Positions 1 through 7,104 of a stretch of 12,072 nucleotides of DNA are shown here, piece after piece. Both the position numbers and the translations under genes were made by a program. The notes beneath the pieces are model-generated. The model saw only the letters and a list, made by a program, of their open reading frames with translations. It was not told the origin of the DNA and searched no databases. Source of the DNA: Aquincola sp. GTDB taxonomy: Bacteria; Pseudomonadota; Gammaproteobacteria; Burkholderiales; Burkholderiaceae_C. Positions within the stretch are counted from its first letter, which is position 1. Each line of letters begins with the position of its first letter. The stretch is taken from assembly GCA_029884035.1 (NCBI GenBank), contig JAOUIM010000067.1:1-12072 (forward strand), given 5' to 3'.

Positions 1-496
1 AAATCTCGGCCGCATGGGCGCGATGGATGTAGCGCGGGCAGTTCGGGAAGATCTTCTGCGCGCGCACACGCACCACGAGCTGCGCGCCCGGCAGCTGCGC
101 GAGCGACGGATCGTCGTCGGCGATCGACGCCAGGCCGTTGACGCGCAGGCGTCGCGGCGACTCGAAATCGATGAACAGCAGACCGACGGCCGGATTGGCA
201 GTGATGTTCCCGAGGCTGCGGAACATGCCGTTGCCGTCGTAGCTCGGGAACGCGATTTCGCGCTCGCCGGTGACGCGCACGAAACCCGCCACGCCACCCT
301 TGTACGAACAGTCGGGACGGCCCAGCGCATCCGCGGTCGCGAGGAAGAACGTCGTGCGCGCCGCGATGAACGCGCGGTCGTCTTCGCTGAAGGCTGTGCG
401 GCCGAGCCGCTCGTCGAGCCTGTCGGCCAGCCGACGCGTGTCGTAGCGGTCCTGCAGCGCGCTCATGCCGTCGTGGTACGTCGCTGGCTCGTCCAT
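1..496 (-). CDS. Pyridoxamine 5'-phosphate oxidase family (FMN-binding split-barrel) protein, 3' end outside the window
   Basis: An open frame of 165 codons runs from an ATG at 496 off the left edge without a stop, so the C-terminus is missing. It begins MDEPATYHDGMSALQDRYDT and continues RRLADRLDER, FFLATADALGRPDCSYKGG, then FPSYDGNGMFRSLGNI and NPAVGLLFIDFESP. This is the pattern of pyridoxamine-phosphate-oxidase-like flavoproteins: a strand reading 'FLATAD..GRPDCS.KGG' followed by a GN.M..SLGNI...P.VGLLF core that packs on FMN. Such proteins are cytoplasmic. They bind FMN or related cofactors, and most members outside true PdxH have no assigned substrate. The start is supported by a GGAAGGA ribosome site 7 bases upstream. 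It is divergent from the gene at 714. The family is secure from the motifs; the reaction is not known. It is not PdxH itself, because the N-terminal helix 'LQDRYDTRRLADRLDERLG' belongs to the larger uncharacterised group. Confidence 0.88.
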   Translation of the reverse strand, partial: MDEPATYHDGMSALQDRYDTRRLADRLDERLGRTAFSEDDRAFIAARTTFFLATADALGRPDCSYKGGVAGFVRVTGEREIAFPSYDGNGMFRSLGNITANPAVGLLFIDFESPRRLRVNGLASIADDDPSLAQLPGAQLVVRVRAQKIFPNCPRYIHRAHAAEI

Positions 497-655
497 CGCC
501 CGATCCTTCCCGAACGTGGCCTGCCAACGCCGGACCGACCATGAGTCGAAAGTATCCGTCGCGCACCGAGGTGTCAATTGAACCCCGCGATGGCTTGTGG
601 GGATCACTCTCTAGCGAAACAGCCCGTATTGGGTTTCACCCTCTAGACATCCGGG

Positions 656-669
656 GTCACACTGGTGAC
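656..669. promoter_or_regulatory. Inverted repeat GTCAC-N4-GTGAC upstream of the basic Ala-rich gene
   Basis: GTCAC (656-660) and GTGAC (665-669) are perfect inverted arms around ACTG. The site lies 45 bases before the start at 714, in the 217-bp divergent region 497-713. That region is less GC-rich than the flanking genes and must contain the promoters of both neighbours. The dyad could be an operator or part of a transcript leader. No convincing -35/-10 pair could be picked out around it. Confidence 0.3.
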
Positions 670-713
670 ACCCGATGGACATTCATCACAACACACGGAG
701 TCGAAGAGGAATC

Positions 714-1277
714 ATGAGCGCCCAATACCTCAGCCACGTCACACTGGAAACCCTCGAGAACTATCGCACCGCCGCCGCGCGCAGCGTGGTCGCCTACCGT
801 ACGGGCGGCCGTCGCTTGGTCGGTGCCGTCAACGGCGCGCTGCAGCACAGCGTGTATCCGCGCACCGCCAAGGTGGCGCCGCGCGCCACGGAATTCATGA
901 ACGACGTGCGTGGCAACGTGACGCAGATCGTCATCAAGGGGCTGGACCAGACCGCCGCGCGTGCCGCGACGGCGATTGACTTCGGCGCCAGGGCTGCCGG
1001 CACGCAACTCAACAAGCTGGCACGGTTCGCGGCGAGGGTTGACAACCCGGTCATGGCCGACGGCCTGCAGACCGTGGCCCGCCTGACGATGCCTGGCGCC
1101 AAGATGGCGTTGGCCATTTCGGGCAAGGTGGCGGCCGGTGCCATTGCACTGGCCGACGCCGCCGGCGCGCGCCCGGTGCGCCGCGCCGCGCGCAAGGCCG
1201 CGAAAGGGCCGCTGACCAAGGCACGCCGCAGCGGCCGCGCCGTCAAGAAGGCCGTCGCGCGCAGGGCGCGCGGCTGA
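714..1277 (+). CDS. Ala-rich protein with phasin-like helices and a basic histone-H1-like tail, function unknown
   Basis: The 187-residue product starts MSAQYLSHVTLETLENYRTA. The ATG at 714 is preceded by AAGAGGA three bases upstream. An in-frame ATG at 675 would add 13 residues but has a poorer ribosome site. Residues 1-150 are Ala-rich amphipathic helix with few aromatic residues and no signal peptide or membrane span. The last 35 or so residues carry RRAARKAAKGPLTKARRSG and KKAVARRARG, a Lys/Arg/Ala/Pro tail like those of histone-H1-like proteins and of the PHA-granule protein PhaF. A helical body with a DNA-binding-type tail suggests a granule- or nucleoid-associated protein. That is inference from composition only, and no catalytic motif is visible. 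It stands alone, divergent from the flavoprotein gene and convergent with the exported-protein gene 40 bases away. Confidence 0.75.
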   Translation: MSAQYLSHVTLETLENYRTAAARSVVAYRTGGRRLVGAVNGALQHSVYPRTAKVAPRATEFMNDVRGNVTQIVIKGLDQTAARAATAIDFGARAAGTQLNKLARFAARVDNPVMADGLQTVARLTMPGAKMALAISGKVAAGAIALADAAGARPVRRAARKAAKGPLTKARRSGRAVKKAVARRARG

Positions 1278-1286
1278 CCGCGACAC

Positions 1287-1303
1287 GCCGCGCACAGCGC
1301 GGC
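1287..1303. terminator. GC-rich hairpin between convergent genes, possible two-way terminator
   Basis: GCCGCGC (1287-1293) and GCGCGGC (1297-1303) form a perfect 7-bp stem around ACA in the 40-bp gap between the stop codons of the convergent genes at 714-1277 and 1318-1854. There is no T run on either side, so it is not a canonical intrinsic terminator. Position and stem strength are the only support. Confidence 0.35.
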
Positions 1304-1317
1304 CGGGGCCGGCAGCG

Positions 1318-1854
1318 CTATCGCGCTGCGGCCTGCTCGCGTGAGGCTGCAACCCGCAAGGTCACGCGCGTGTTCTTGAGTTCGTAGACGTACGCGGCGC
1401 GGCAGGCCCGGCCCTGCCAGGTGCTGCGCAACAGCTTGTCGGCGTCGATGTCGGCAATGCGGCGACGCAGTTCGCGTGCCGTCTGCGCCGCGCCCCATGA
1501 GGGCTGCGACGCGCAGACCCTGGGCACTTCGCCGGTCGAAGCCAGCGCGAGGACGAAGCGCGTGCAGCGCCCGCTGGCCGTGCGCAGCGACTCCTCATGC
1601 GCCTGCACGGCGCTCGAATTGCCGCCGCGCATCAGACGGATGGCCAGGCTCACGGCCGGCAGCTCGCAAGAGGCTGTCTGGCGACTCAATCGCTCCAGCG
1701 TCGCGCCGTTCGCCGGAGTGGTCAAGTGCCCGTTGACCGCCTCCACGCCAGCGCTCGCCAGGCGTTGTTCGAGTTCGGCCACGAGCGCGTCCGCGGCGAG
1801 CGCGGCGCACGGCAGCAGGGCCGCCGCCGCGCACAGCACGAGCCGCCTCAGCAC
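1318..1854 (-). CDS. Exported (periplasmic) protein of unknown function
   Basis: The 178-residue product begins with a clear Sec signal peptide, LRRLVLCAAAALLPCAALA, with a likely signal-peptidase I cut at ALA/AD. The mature part has four cysteines spread over about 125 residues (TASC, SGRC, PRVC, GRAC), suggesting disulfides in the periplasm, but no family was recognised. The C-terminal segment 'STWQGRACRAAYVYELKN' may be a small beta unit. The start is uncertain. GTG at 1854 lies eight bases past the stop of the upstream dioxygenase gene, while an in-frame TTG at 1866 overlaps that stop (TTGA). Neither has a good ribosome site, which suggests translational coupling. It is the last gene of the nitroreductase-dioxygenase cluster. 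Whether it shares their role is unknown. Confidence 0.7.
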   Translation of the reverse strand: MLRRLVLCAAAALLPCAALAADALVAELEQRLASAGVEAVNGHLTTPANGATLERLSRQTASCELPAVSLAIRLMRGGNSSAVQAHEESLRTASGRCTRFVLALASTGEVPRVCASQPSWGAAQTARELRRRIADIDADKLLRSTWQGRACRAAYVYELKNTRVTLRVAASREQAAAR

Positions 1855-1862
1855 TCGCTCGT

Positions 1863-2231
1863 TCAAGCGCCGAGCGCCGCCAGGTTCAGCGTGTACGAGC
1901 GACCCAGCCACAACGCGCGGTCGCGGTGGTCGGCCATTTCGTCGCCGGTGTTGGGATGCACGAACACGTCCAGCGCGCCGCGGTTCAGCGTGAGCCACCC
2001 CACCACGTCCGCAAATTGCGCCGGCGCGAATGCGAGCTGGTAGCTCCACATCGGGTGCGGGCCGACCGGCCGCTCGTGAAAGCGCCCCATCTCCATGCGC
2101 CCGGCCAGCGCCGTGACGATTACCTCCCGCAAGGCCCAAGCCGCGTCGCGGCGCGGTGCGTCGAAGTAGACATGGGCATGCCAGCTTTCGATGGCAGTGG
2201 CGGGGTCCAGCGGGTTCACTGAGAGCGGCAT
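1863..2231 (-). CDS. DOPA 4,5-dioxygenase family protein
   Basis: The 122-residue protein has the family's short ferredoxin-like layout and its His motifs: WHAHVYFD (His18, His20), GPHPMWSYQL (His59) and VFVHPNTGDEMADHRDRALWLG (His92 onward). Characterised members cleave the ring of L-DOPA or related catechols with non-haem iron, giving betalamic-acid-type products in fungi and plants. Bacterial members are common and mostly untested. The protein is cytoplasmic with no signal peptide. The length equals that of bacterial homologues, so it looks complete. The ATG at 2231 has only a weak purine stretch upstream. It sits 24 bases after the nitroreductase stop and just before the exported-protein gene, so co-transcription from upstream of 3050 is likely. 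Family call strong; the actual catechol substrate is unknown. Confidence 0.9.
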   Translation of the reverse strand: MPLSVNPLDPATAIESWHAHVYFDAPRRDAAWALREVIVTALAGRMEMGRFHERPVGPHPMWSYQLAFAPAQFADVVGWLTLNRGALDVFVHPNTGDEMADHRDRALWLGRSYTLNLAALGA

Positions 2232-2255
2232 TTCGATCGATCGGGATTGCGATGT

Positions 2256-3050
2256 TCAGCCCAGGAAACCCCGCTCACGCAGGAGCGCCAGCAGGTCGGC
2301 GGAGAACACCTCGAACTGGTCGGGGTCGTACTTGATCTTGCTCGTGTAGTACTGCGCCAGCGACGAGATGCCATGCTCCTGCCACAGGCGCGCCATCTCG
2401 GGGCTGGATTCCATGTAGCGTTTGCGGCCTCGCTCCTCGCGCTGGGCAAAGCGAGCCTCGATGTGGGCGGCGGTGGGCCTGCGGTAGCGCTCGTCGTGGA
2501 TCCACGCCGCCGGTGGCAGGCGGTCGCGCTGTGCCGGCGCCTCCGAGGGCCAGCCGACGACCAGCGTCGTCACCGGCAGGCAGTTCGGCGGCATCTCCAG
2601 GTAGTCGGCGATGGCACGCATCGAGAACACCGTCGTCCCCATGTAGCAGATGCCCAGGCCGTGGCTCTGCAGACCGAGCGCGGTGGTCTGCGCCAGGATC
2701 ATGGCGTCGAAGGCGGCGGTGTGCCAGCTCACGAAATCGGCGAAGCCCGGCCGCGCGTGTCGCAGCGCCAGCCACTCGCGGGTGCGGAACGTGTCGGCGC
2801 AGAAGGTCAGCAACAGCGGCGCCTGCAGCACCATGGGCTGGTCGTAGTGCAATTCGCACAGCCGCGCCTTGCGCGCGCGGTCCTGCGTCTTCACCACCGA
2901 GACCAAGTTCAAGTTGCCGCTGGACGAAGTGCCGTGCAGCGCGTCTTCCAGCACGCGGTCCGCCAGGCCGTCCGGCAGGGGATCGTCGCGATAGCTGCGG
3001 ATCGAACGGTGATCGTTCAGGAGCTCGTGGAAAGCCTGGGCTCGGTCCAT
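2256..3050 (-). CDS. Nitroreductase family FMN-dependent NAD(P)H oxidoreductase (NfsA/FRP-like)
   Basis: The 264-residue protein opens MDRAQAFHELLNDHRSIRSY, where the HRSIR segment is the phosphate-binding Arg/Ser motif for FMN. It continues with TSSSGNLNLVSVVKTQD, the second flavin loop of the NfsA/FRP subgroup, then PLLLTFCADTFR and the mid-domain AQTTALGLQSHGLGICYMG that packs against the isoalloxazine. A C-terminal extension of about 70 residues (IHDERYRRPTAAHIEARFAQ onward) matches the longer NfsA-like proteins. These cytoplasmic homodimers reduce nitroaromatics, quinones or flavins by two-electron steps with NADPH. It is the first gene of a minus-strand cluster with the dioxygenase and an exported protein, and faces the acylase gene across a 279-bp region with two dyads. 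Substrate not predictable. Confidence 0.92.
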   Translation of the reverse strand: MDRAQAFHELLNDHRSIRSYRDDPLPDGLADRVLEDALHGTSSSGNLNLVSVVKTQDRARKARLCELHYDQPMVLQAPLLLTFCADTFRTREWLALRHARPGFADFVSWHTAAFDAMILAQTTALGLQSHGLGICYMGTTVFSMRAIADYLEMPPNCLPVTTLVVGWPSEAPAQRDRLPPAAWIHDERYRRPTAAHIEARFAQREERGRKRYMESSPEMARLWQEHGISSLAQYYTSKIKYDPDQFEVFSADLLALLRERGFLG

Positions 3051-3099
3051 GGTGATGCGTCAAGCATTGAGGGGAATGTCGATCATCGCAGCCGCTGCA

Positions 3100-3113
3100 C
3101 ACAGCGTGCTGTG
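3100..3113. promoter_or_regulatory. Inverted repeat CACAGC-N2-GCTGTG in the nitroreductase/acylase divergent region
   Basis: CACAGC (3100-3105) and GCTGTG (3108-3113) are perfect arms around GT, 50 bases upstream of the nitroreductase start. With the palindrome at 3143-3160, centred 45 bp away, it makes two operator-like dyads in the 279-bp shared regulatory region 3051-3329. No regulator gene lies next to them. Confidence 0.35.
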
Positions 3114-3142
3114 GGCATCCCGCGGCGTTCCGCACAAGACGC

Positions 3143-3160
3143 CGTTGAGCATGCTCAACG
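3143..3160. promoter_or_regulatory. Perfect 18-bp palindrome, candidate operator
   Basis: CGTTGAGCATGCTCAACG reads identically on both strands with no mismatch. It lies in the non-coding region between the divergent nitroreductase (start 3050) and acylase (start 3330) genes. No T tract follows, so an intrinsic terminator is unlikely. A dimeric repressor or activator site is the simplest reading. The regulator is not encoded in this window as far as can be seen. Confidence 0.45.
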
Positions 3161-3329
3161 AGTGGAAAGGCGGTGTTCGTAGAGTGAATCTTCGTGTCCG
3201 ACCCATTGGAATTCAGGAGGAGCGGTTGGACACCTGCAATCTGGCGAGGAGCGATCTGGTGTCGGCACCAACCTCCCCGGGATGTGCGGTCCTCGAACCG
3301 TGCCCGATTCGAAATGACTGGAGTCGTCC

Positions 3330-6110
3330 ATGCGTCGCTTCTTGTTTGCATTCGCCGTCCTCGCCATGGGCTGCGCCCCGGCAGCGGCCCGGAACCCGCA
3401 AGGCGAGCACCCGTTCAAGCTCGCGGGGTTGGCGGCTGCCGCCGAGGTCACGCGCGACCTCTACGGCATTGCCCACATCCGCGCGGGCAATGAAGATGAC
3501 CTGTACTTCCTGCAGGGTTACGTCCATGCGCAGGACCGGTTGTTCCAGATGGACGCGGCCCGGCGTCGCGCCAGCGGCACGCTTGCCGAGTTGCTCGGGC
3601 CACCGGCACTGACAGGCGACGTCGAGCTGCGCACGATCGGCATCCGGCGCGCCGCCGAGCGCTCGTTGCAAGTGATCGCGCCCAAATCGCGCCGCGCGCT
3701 CGAGGCCTACGCGCGGGGCGTGAACGCCTATGTGGCCGGCGCGGCTTCGCTGCCGCCCGAGTACGCGGCGCTGGAACTGAAGCAATTCCAGCCCTGGACC
3801 GCGCTCGACAGCATGACGGTGGCCAAGTCGATCACCTTCTCGCTGAGCTTCGGACTGGACGACATCACGAACACCGTCGCGCTGCAGACCTACACGACCG
3901 TGTTCGGCCCGACGGCCGGCACCGCGTTGTTCAGCGAGGACCTCTGGCGTGTGCAGCCGTTCTACATGGCCTCGACGGTGCCCGACGCCTCGCAGGCCGG
4001 CGCCGCTGCGGCCACGGCCACGGGCCATTGGCGCGCGAACGACGATCCCTCTGGGGCGGCACTGGCGCGAAGGTACGCCGACCGTGTCCGCGACCTGCCG
4101 TTCTTCAAGGACCGGATGGAGCGCGACAAGCGGCCCGGATCGAATCAGTGGGCGGTGGCCGGACGCAATACGGTCAACGGCCGGCCCCTGGTGGCCAATG
4201 ATCCGCACCTGGGGCTGGAACAGCCGTCGACGTTCTATCCGATCCATCTGTCCCACGGCGACCACGACGTAATGGGCAACAGCTTTGCCGGCGCGCCCTT
4301 CGTCGTCGTCGGGCAGACCCGGCGAATCGCCTGGGGCGCAACGGTGAGCCCGCTCGACGTGACCGACGTGTTCCAGGAGCAACTGGTTCCCGATGCGAAT
4401 TCACCTAGTGGACTGAGCTCCATCTACCGCGGGGCGCTCGAGCACGTGATCCCGATCCCCGAGACCTATCGCTACAACACGCCCGGCGACGGCACGCCAG
4501 ACAACCTCGTGACCGTGCCGCCGGGGGGCGCTGTTCCGGCCGCGACGCTGATCGTTCCGCGCCGCAACAACGGCCCGATCGTGCAGCTCGACATGGCGAC
4601 GGGCAAGGCCCTCAGCGTGCAGTACACCGGCTTCAGCGGGACGCGCGAAGTCGATGCGCTGTACACGTGGAACCATGCGCGCAACCTGGCCGACTTCCAG
4701 CGCGGGGTGCAATGGTTCGATTCGGGAACGCAGAACCTTGCCTACGCCGACGTCGACGGCAACATCGCCTACTTCGCAGCGTCTGAAGTGCCGCTGCGCG
4801 AGGACCTGCAAAGCGGCACCGTGACCGGGCTGCCGCCCTGGTTCGTCCGCAACGGCAGCGGCGGCAACGAGTGGCTGCCCGTCGCAAACCCGCAGCCGGG
4901 CCAGGCGATCCCGTACGAGATCCTGCCGGCGAGCGAGATGCCGCATCTGGTGAATCCGCTGGCGGGCTGGTTCGTCAATGCCAACAACGACCCTGCGGGG
5001 ACCTCGCTCGACAACAACCCGCTCAACCAGTTGCGCCCGGGCGGCGGCCTGTACTACCTGAACGCCGGTTTCGACGCAGGCCTGCGGGCCGGGCGGATCA
5101 CCGAGTTGCTGAAGTCCAAGCTGATGGCGGGCCCGGTGTCGTTCGCCGACATGCAGGCGATCCAGGCCGACGTGGTGCTTCCCGATGCGCAGTCTTTCGT
5201 GCCCCACATCGTGACGGCCTACGCACGCGCCTCGGCGCCGTCGGCGGAGCCGTTGCTCGTGAACGCTGCGGGCGCGGCCGGCGTGGCGGAGGCGGTGGCG
5301 CGCCTCACGGCCTGGTCGCGCAAAGCGCCGACGGGCATCCCGCAGGGCTACGACGCGAGCGACGTGAACGGCATGCTGGGTGAGCCCACGGCGCAGGAAG
5401 TGGCCGACAGCGTGGCAGCGACGATCTACAGCGTGTGGCGGGGGCGCTTCATCGCCAACACCATCGACGCCCGCATGGTCGGCTTGCCCAAGCCCGACGC
5501 CGACCGCACGCTCACCGCACTACGGAACCTGATGGAACGGCCGCAGCCCGGTGTGGGCGCTTCGGGGTTGAATTTCTTCGCCGTGGCCGGCGTCACGAAC
5601 GCCGAGGATTGCCGCGACATCCTGCTGCTGCGAAGCATCGCCGAGGGTCTCGCGCAACTTGCCGGACCGGCTTTCGCGCCGGCGTTCGCAGCGTCGACGA
5701 GCCAGAACGACTATCGCTGGGGCCGGTTGCACCGCATCGTGTTCGCGCACCCGCTCGGCGGCGCCTTCAACGTGCCGACGACGAATCCCCTCGGTGATGC
5801 GCTGCCCGGCTTGCCCACCGATGGCGGCTACGGCACGGTGGACCCGGCGAAGTTCGACCTGCGCGCCGACGCCGCCAACGACTTCATGTTCAACCGCGGT
5901 CCGGTCAATCGCTTCGTTGCCGAAGCCAGCATGCCCGGCGTGCGCGCCGAATCGGCGTGGCCGGGCGGCACCAGTGGCATCCCGGGCACGCCGTTCTACA
6001 CGAACCTCCTGCCGGCCTACCTGACCAACGACACGGTGCCGCTGCTGTTCAGGCAAGGCGACCTGCAGGATGCCGTGGCATCCGTCACCCGCTTCGTGCC
6101 CGCGCACTGA
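3330..6110 (+). CDS. Penicillin acylase family (S45, Ntn-hydrolase) precursor; beta-lactam or acyl-homoserine-lactone acylase type
   Basis: The 926-residue precursor has the standard family order. A signal sequence MRRFLFAFAVLAMGCAPAAA is followed by an alpha chain with RDLYGIAHIRAGNEDDLYF and GYVHAQDRLFQMDAARRRAS. The autocatalytic site is GSNQWAV, with Ser271 as nucleophile and first beta-chain residue. His293 (NDPHLG) is 23rd in the beta chain, as in cephalosporin and PvdQ-type acylases, whereas penicillin G acylase has Gln there. Oxyanion-hole Asn residues are in VNANNDP at 549-555. Such enzymes act in the periplasm as alpha/beta heterodimers that hydrolyse amide-linked acyl groups. The natural substrate may be acyl-homoserine lactone, a beta-lactam side chain or a lipopeptide; it cannot be read from sequence. 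The AMGC in the signal is a poor lipobox, so signal peptidase I cleavage at AAA/R is preferred. GGAG precedes the ATG by eight bases. The length is typical or slightly long. Confidence 0.93.
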   Translation: MRRFLFAFAVLAMGCAPAAARNPQGEHPFKLAGLAAAAEVTRDLYGIAHIRAGNEDDLYFLQGYVHAQDRLFQMDAARRRASGTLAELLGPPALTGDVELRTIGIRRAAERSLQVIAPKSRRALEAYARGVNAYVAGAASLPPEYAALELKQFQPWTALDSMTVAKSITFSLSFGLDDITNTVALQTYTTVFGPTAGTALFSEDLWRVQPFYMASTVPDASQAGAAAATATGHWRANDDPSGAALARRYADRVRDLPFFKDRMERDKRPGSNQWAVAGRNTVNGRPLVANDPHLGLEQPSTFYPIHLSHGDHDVMGNSFAGAPFVVVGQTRRIAWGATVSPLDVTDVFQEQLVPDANSPSGLSSIYRGALEHVIPIPETYRYNTPGDGTPDNLVTVPPGGAVPAATLIVPRRNNGPIVQLDMATGKALSVQYTGFSGTREVDALYTWNHARNLADFQRGVQWFDSGTQNLAYADVDGNIAYFAASEVPLREDLQSGTVTGLPPWFVRNGSGGNEWLPVANPQPGQAIPYEILPASEMPHLVNPLAGWFVNANNDPAGTSLDNNPLNQLRPGGGLYYLNAGFDAGLRAGRITELLKSKLMAGPVSFADMQAIQADVVLPDAQSFVPHIVTAYARASAPSAEPLLVNAAGAAGVAEAVARLTAWSRKAPTGIPQGYDASDVNGMLGEPTAQEVADSVAATIYSVWRGRFIANTIDARMVGLPKPDADRTLTALRNLMERPQPGVGASGLNFFAVAGVTNAEDCRDILLLRSIAEGLAQLAGPAFAPAFAASTSQNDYRWGRLHRIVFAHPLGGAFNVPTTNPLGDALPGLPTDGGYGTVDPAKFDLRADAANDFMFNRGPVNRFVAEASMPGVRAESAWPGGTSGIPGTPFYTNLLPAYLTNDTVPLLFRQGDLQDAVASVTRFVPAH

Positions 6111-6124
6111 GCGCTGCATTGCGC

Positions 6125-6955
6125 ATGGCGTTCTTCGCGCACCGAAACCGCAAATGCCGCAGGAGCGCCGCGCGCGCGATCTGTCGCATCGCCGTTGCGG
6201 TCCTCCATGCGGCCGCTCTGGGCATCGTTGCCGGTTGCGCCGCCAATGCCACGCAAAGGGTTCCGGACGGGCCGCCACCTGCCAGTTCGCGCGTGCATGT
6301 CGTGCCGTTCGAATCGCCGCCGCTCGTCGTGCCGGCCAGCGGCGGCGGGTTGTTCATCATCTCGGCGGGCCAGCCGGCGTTCGGCGTCTTCAACCTGTTG
6401 CAGCTCGCGGCCGGCATGCCGGATGCCGTCGAGCGCAGCGCTCGAGCGACCCGCGCGCTGGACGCCGAGCTGCGAGGAGCCTCGGGCTGGGAGCCGACGC
6501 GGGTCATCGCCGAGCACGTGCGCGCGCGGCTCGAGCCCGGCGGTGCAACGGTCACGATCGATGCGGCACTCAGGCCGGTGCCGGGCGTGGGCACGGCCGA
6601 GGTGGACATGTTGTCGAACCGGTGGATCCGGGCCGTGCGCGCCTGGCGCGAGGACAACACGCCAGTGGCGGATTACGCGCGCCTGGCCGCCGACGGCGTG
6701 CCGACACAGGTGGTCGAGGTGGCGATCCGGCACTACGAGTTGACCACGGGCCAGTTGTTCCTGGGCATCGACATGCGGGTCGTCGATGCACGGACGGGCC
6801 GCGTCGTCGGCCGGGCGTTCGATTACTCGTCGTCCAGCCTGGAACCCGTCAAGGACACCTTCGCAGAGGGTGGCCAGCGGTACAAGGGGCTGTTCGCTGC
6901 GCAGGCGGGTCAACTCTCAGACCGGTGCCTCGCCGAAATGGGGTTGGTCCGCTAG
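6125..6955 (+). CDS. Predicted lipoprotein of unknown function, paired with the acylase
   Basis: The 276-residue product has a long basic n-region (MAFFAHRNRKCRRSAARA), a hydrophobic stretch and a good lipobox VAGC, so Cys38 should be lipidated by signal peptidase II and the protein anchored in the inner or outer membrane. The mature part starts AANATQRVPDGPPPASSRVHV and contains a mixed alpha/beta domain with RWIRAVRAWREDNTPVADYA, IRHYELTTGQLFLGIDMRVVDA and RAFDYSSSSLEPVKDTF. The last segments look like a TolB- or GNA1162-like outer-membrane-assembly fold, but no family was firmly recognised. It begins 14 bases after the acylase stop with no clear ribosome site, so it is probably translated by coupling from the same mRNA. 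An in-frame TTG six bases earlier (6119) is an alternative start. Role unknown; co-transcription with the acylase is the only functional hint. Confidence 0.8.
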   Translation: MAFFAHRNRKCRRSAARAICRIAVAVLHAAALGIVAGCAANATQRVPDGPPPASSRVHVVPFESPPLVVPASGGGLFIISAGQPAFGVFNLLQLAAGMPDAVERSARATRALDAELRGASGWEPTRVIAEHVRARLEPGGATVTIDAALRPVPGVGTAEVDMLSNRWIRAVRAWREDNTPVADYARLAADGVPTQVVEVAIRHYELTTGQLFLGIDMRVVDARTGRVVGRAFDYSSSSLEPVKDTFAEGGQRYKGLFAAQAGQLSDRCLAEMGLVR

Positions 6956-7104
6956 AGGCCCGGCCTCGGGGCCACCGCTCGTGCACTGCGGCAGCGATTC
7001 AGTCGCGGACGATTTTCAGACTTGGCTCCGCAGCGCATGCAGCCGGTTGTGCGAGGCGCTTCGCAACAGCCGCACGCGGCGCCCTCCGGCCGCTTTGCCA
7101 AACA

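Noticed and set aside
675..713. Upstream in-frame ATG at 675 as the start of the basic Ala-rich protein
   Set aside because: The extra 13 residues are unlike the rest, and the ATG at 714 has the better ribosome site. It also lies immediately after the inverted repeat at 656-669.
3215..3612. Perfect AGGAGG at 3215-3220 five bases before a TTG at 3226, opening a 128-codon frame into the acylase gene
   Set aside because: The product is Arg/Ser/Pro-rich shadow sequence overlapping the acylase in another frame. The ribosome-site match is probably chance, although it is the best one in that region.
6957..6973. GGCCC/GGGCC hairpin just after the lipoprotein stop as an intrinsic terminator
   Set aside because: The stem is only 5 bp with a 7-base loop and no T tract follows. 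The gap 6956-7104 shows no convincing terminator.
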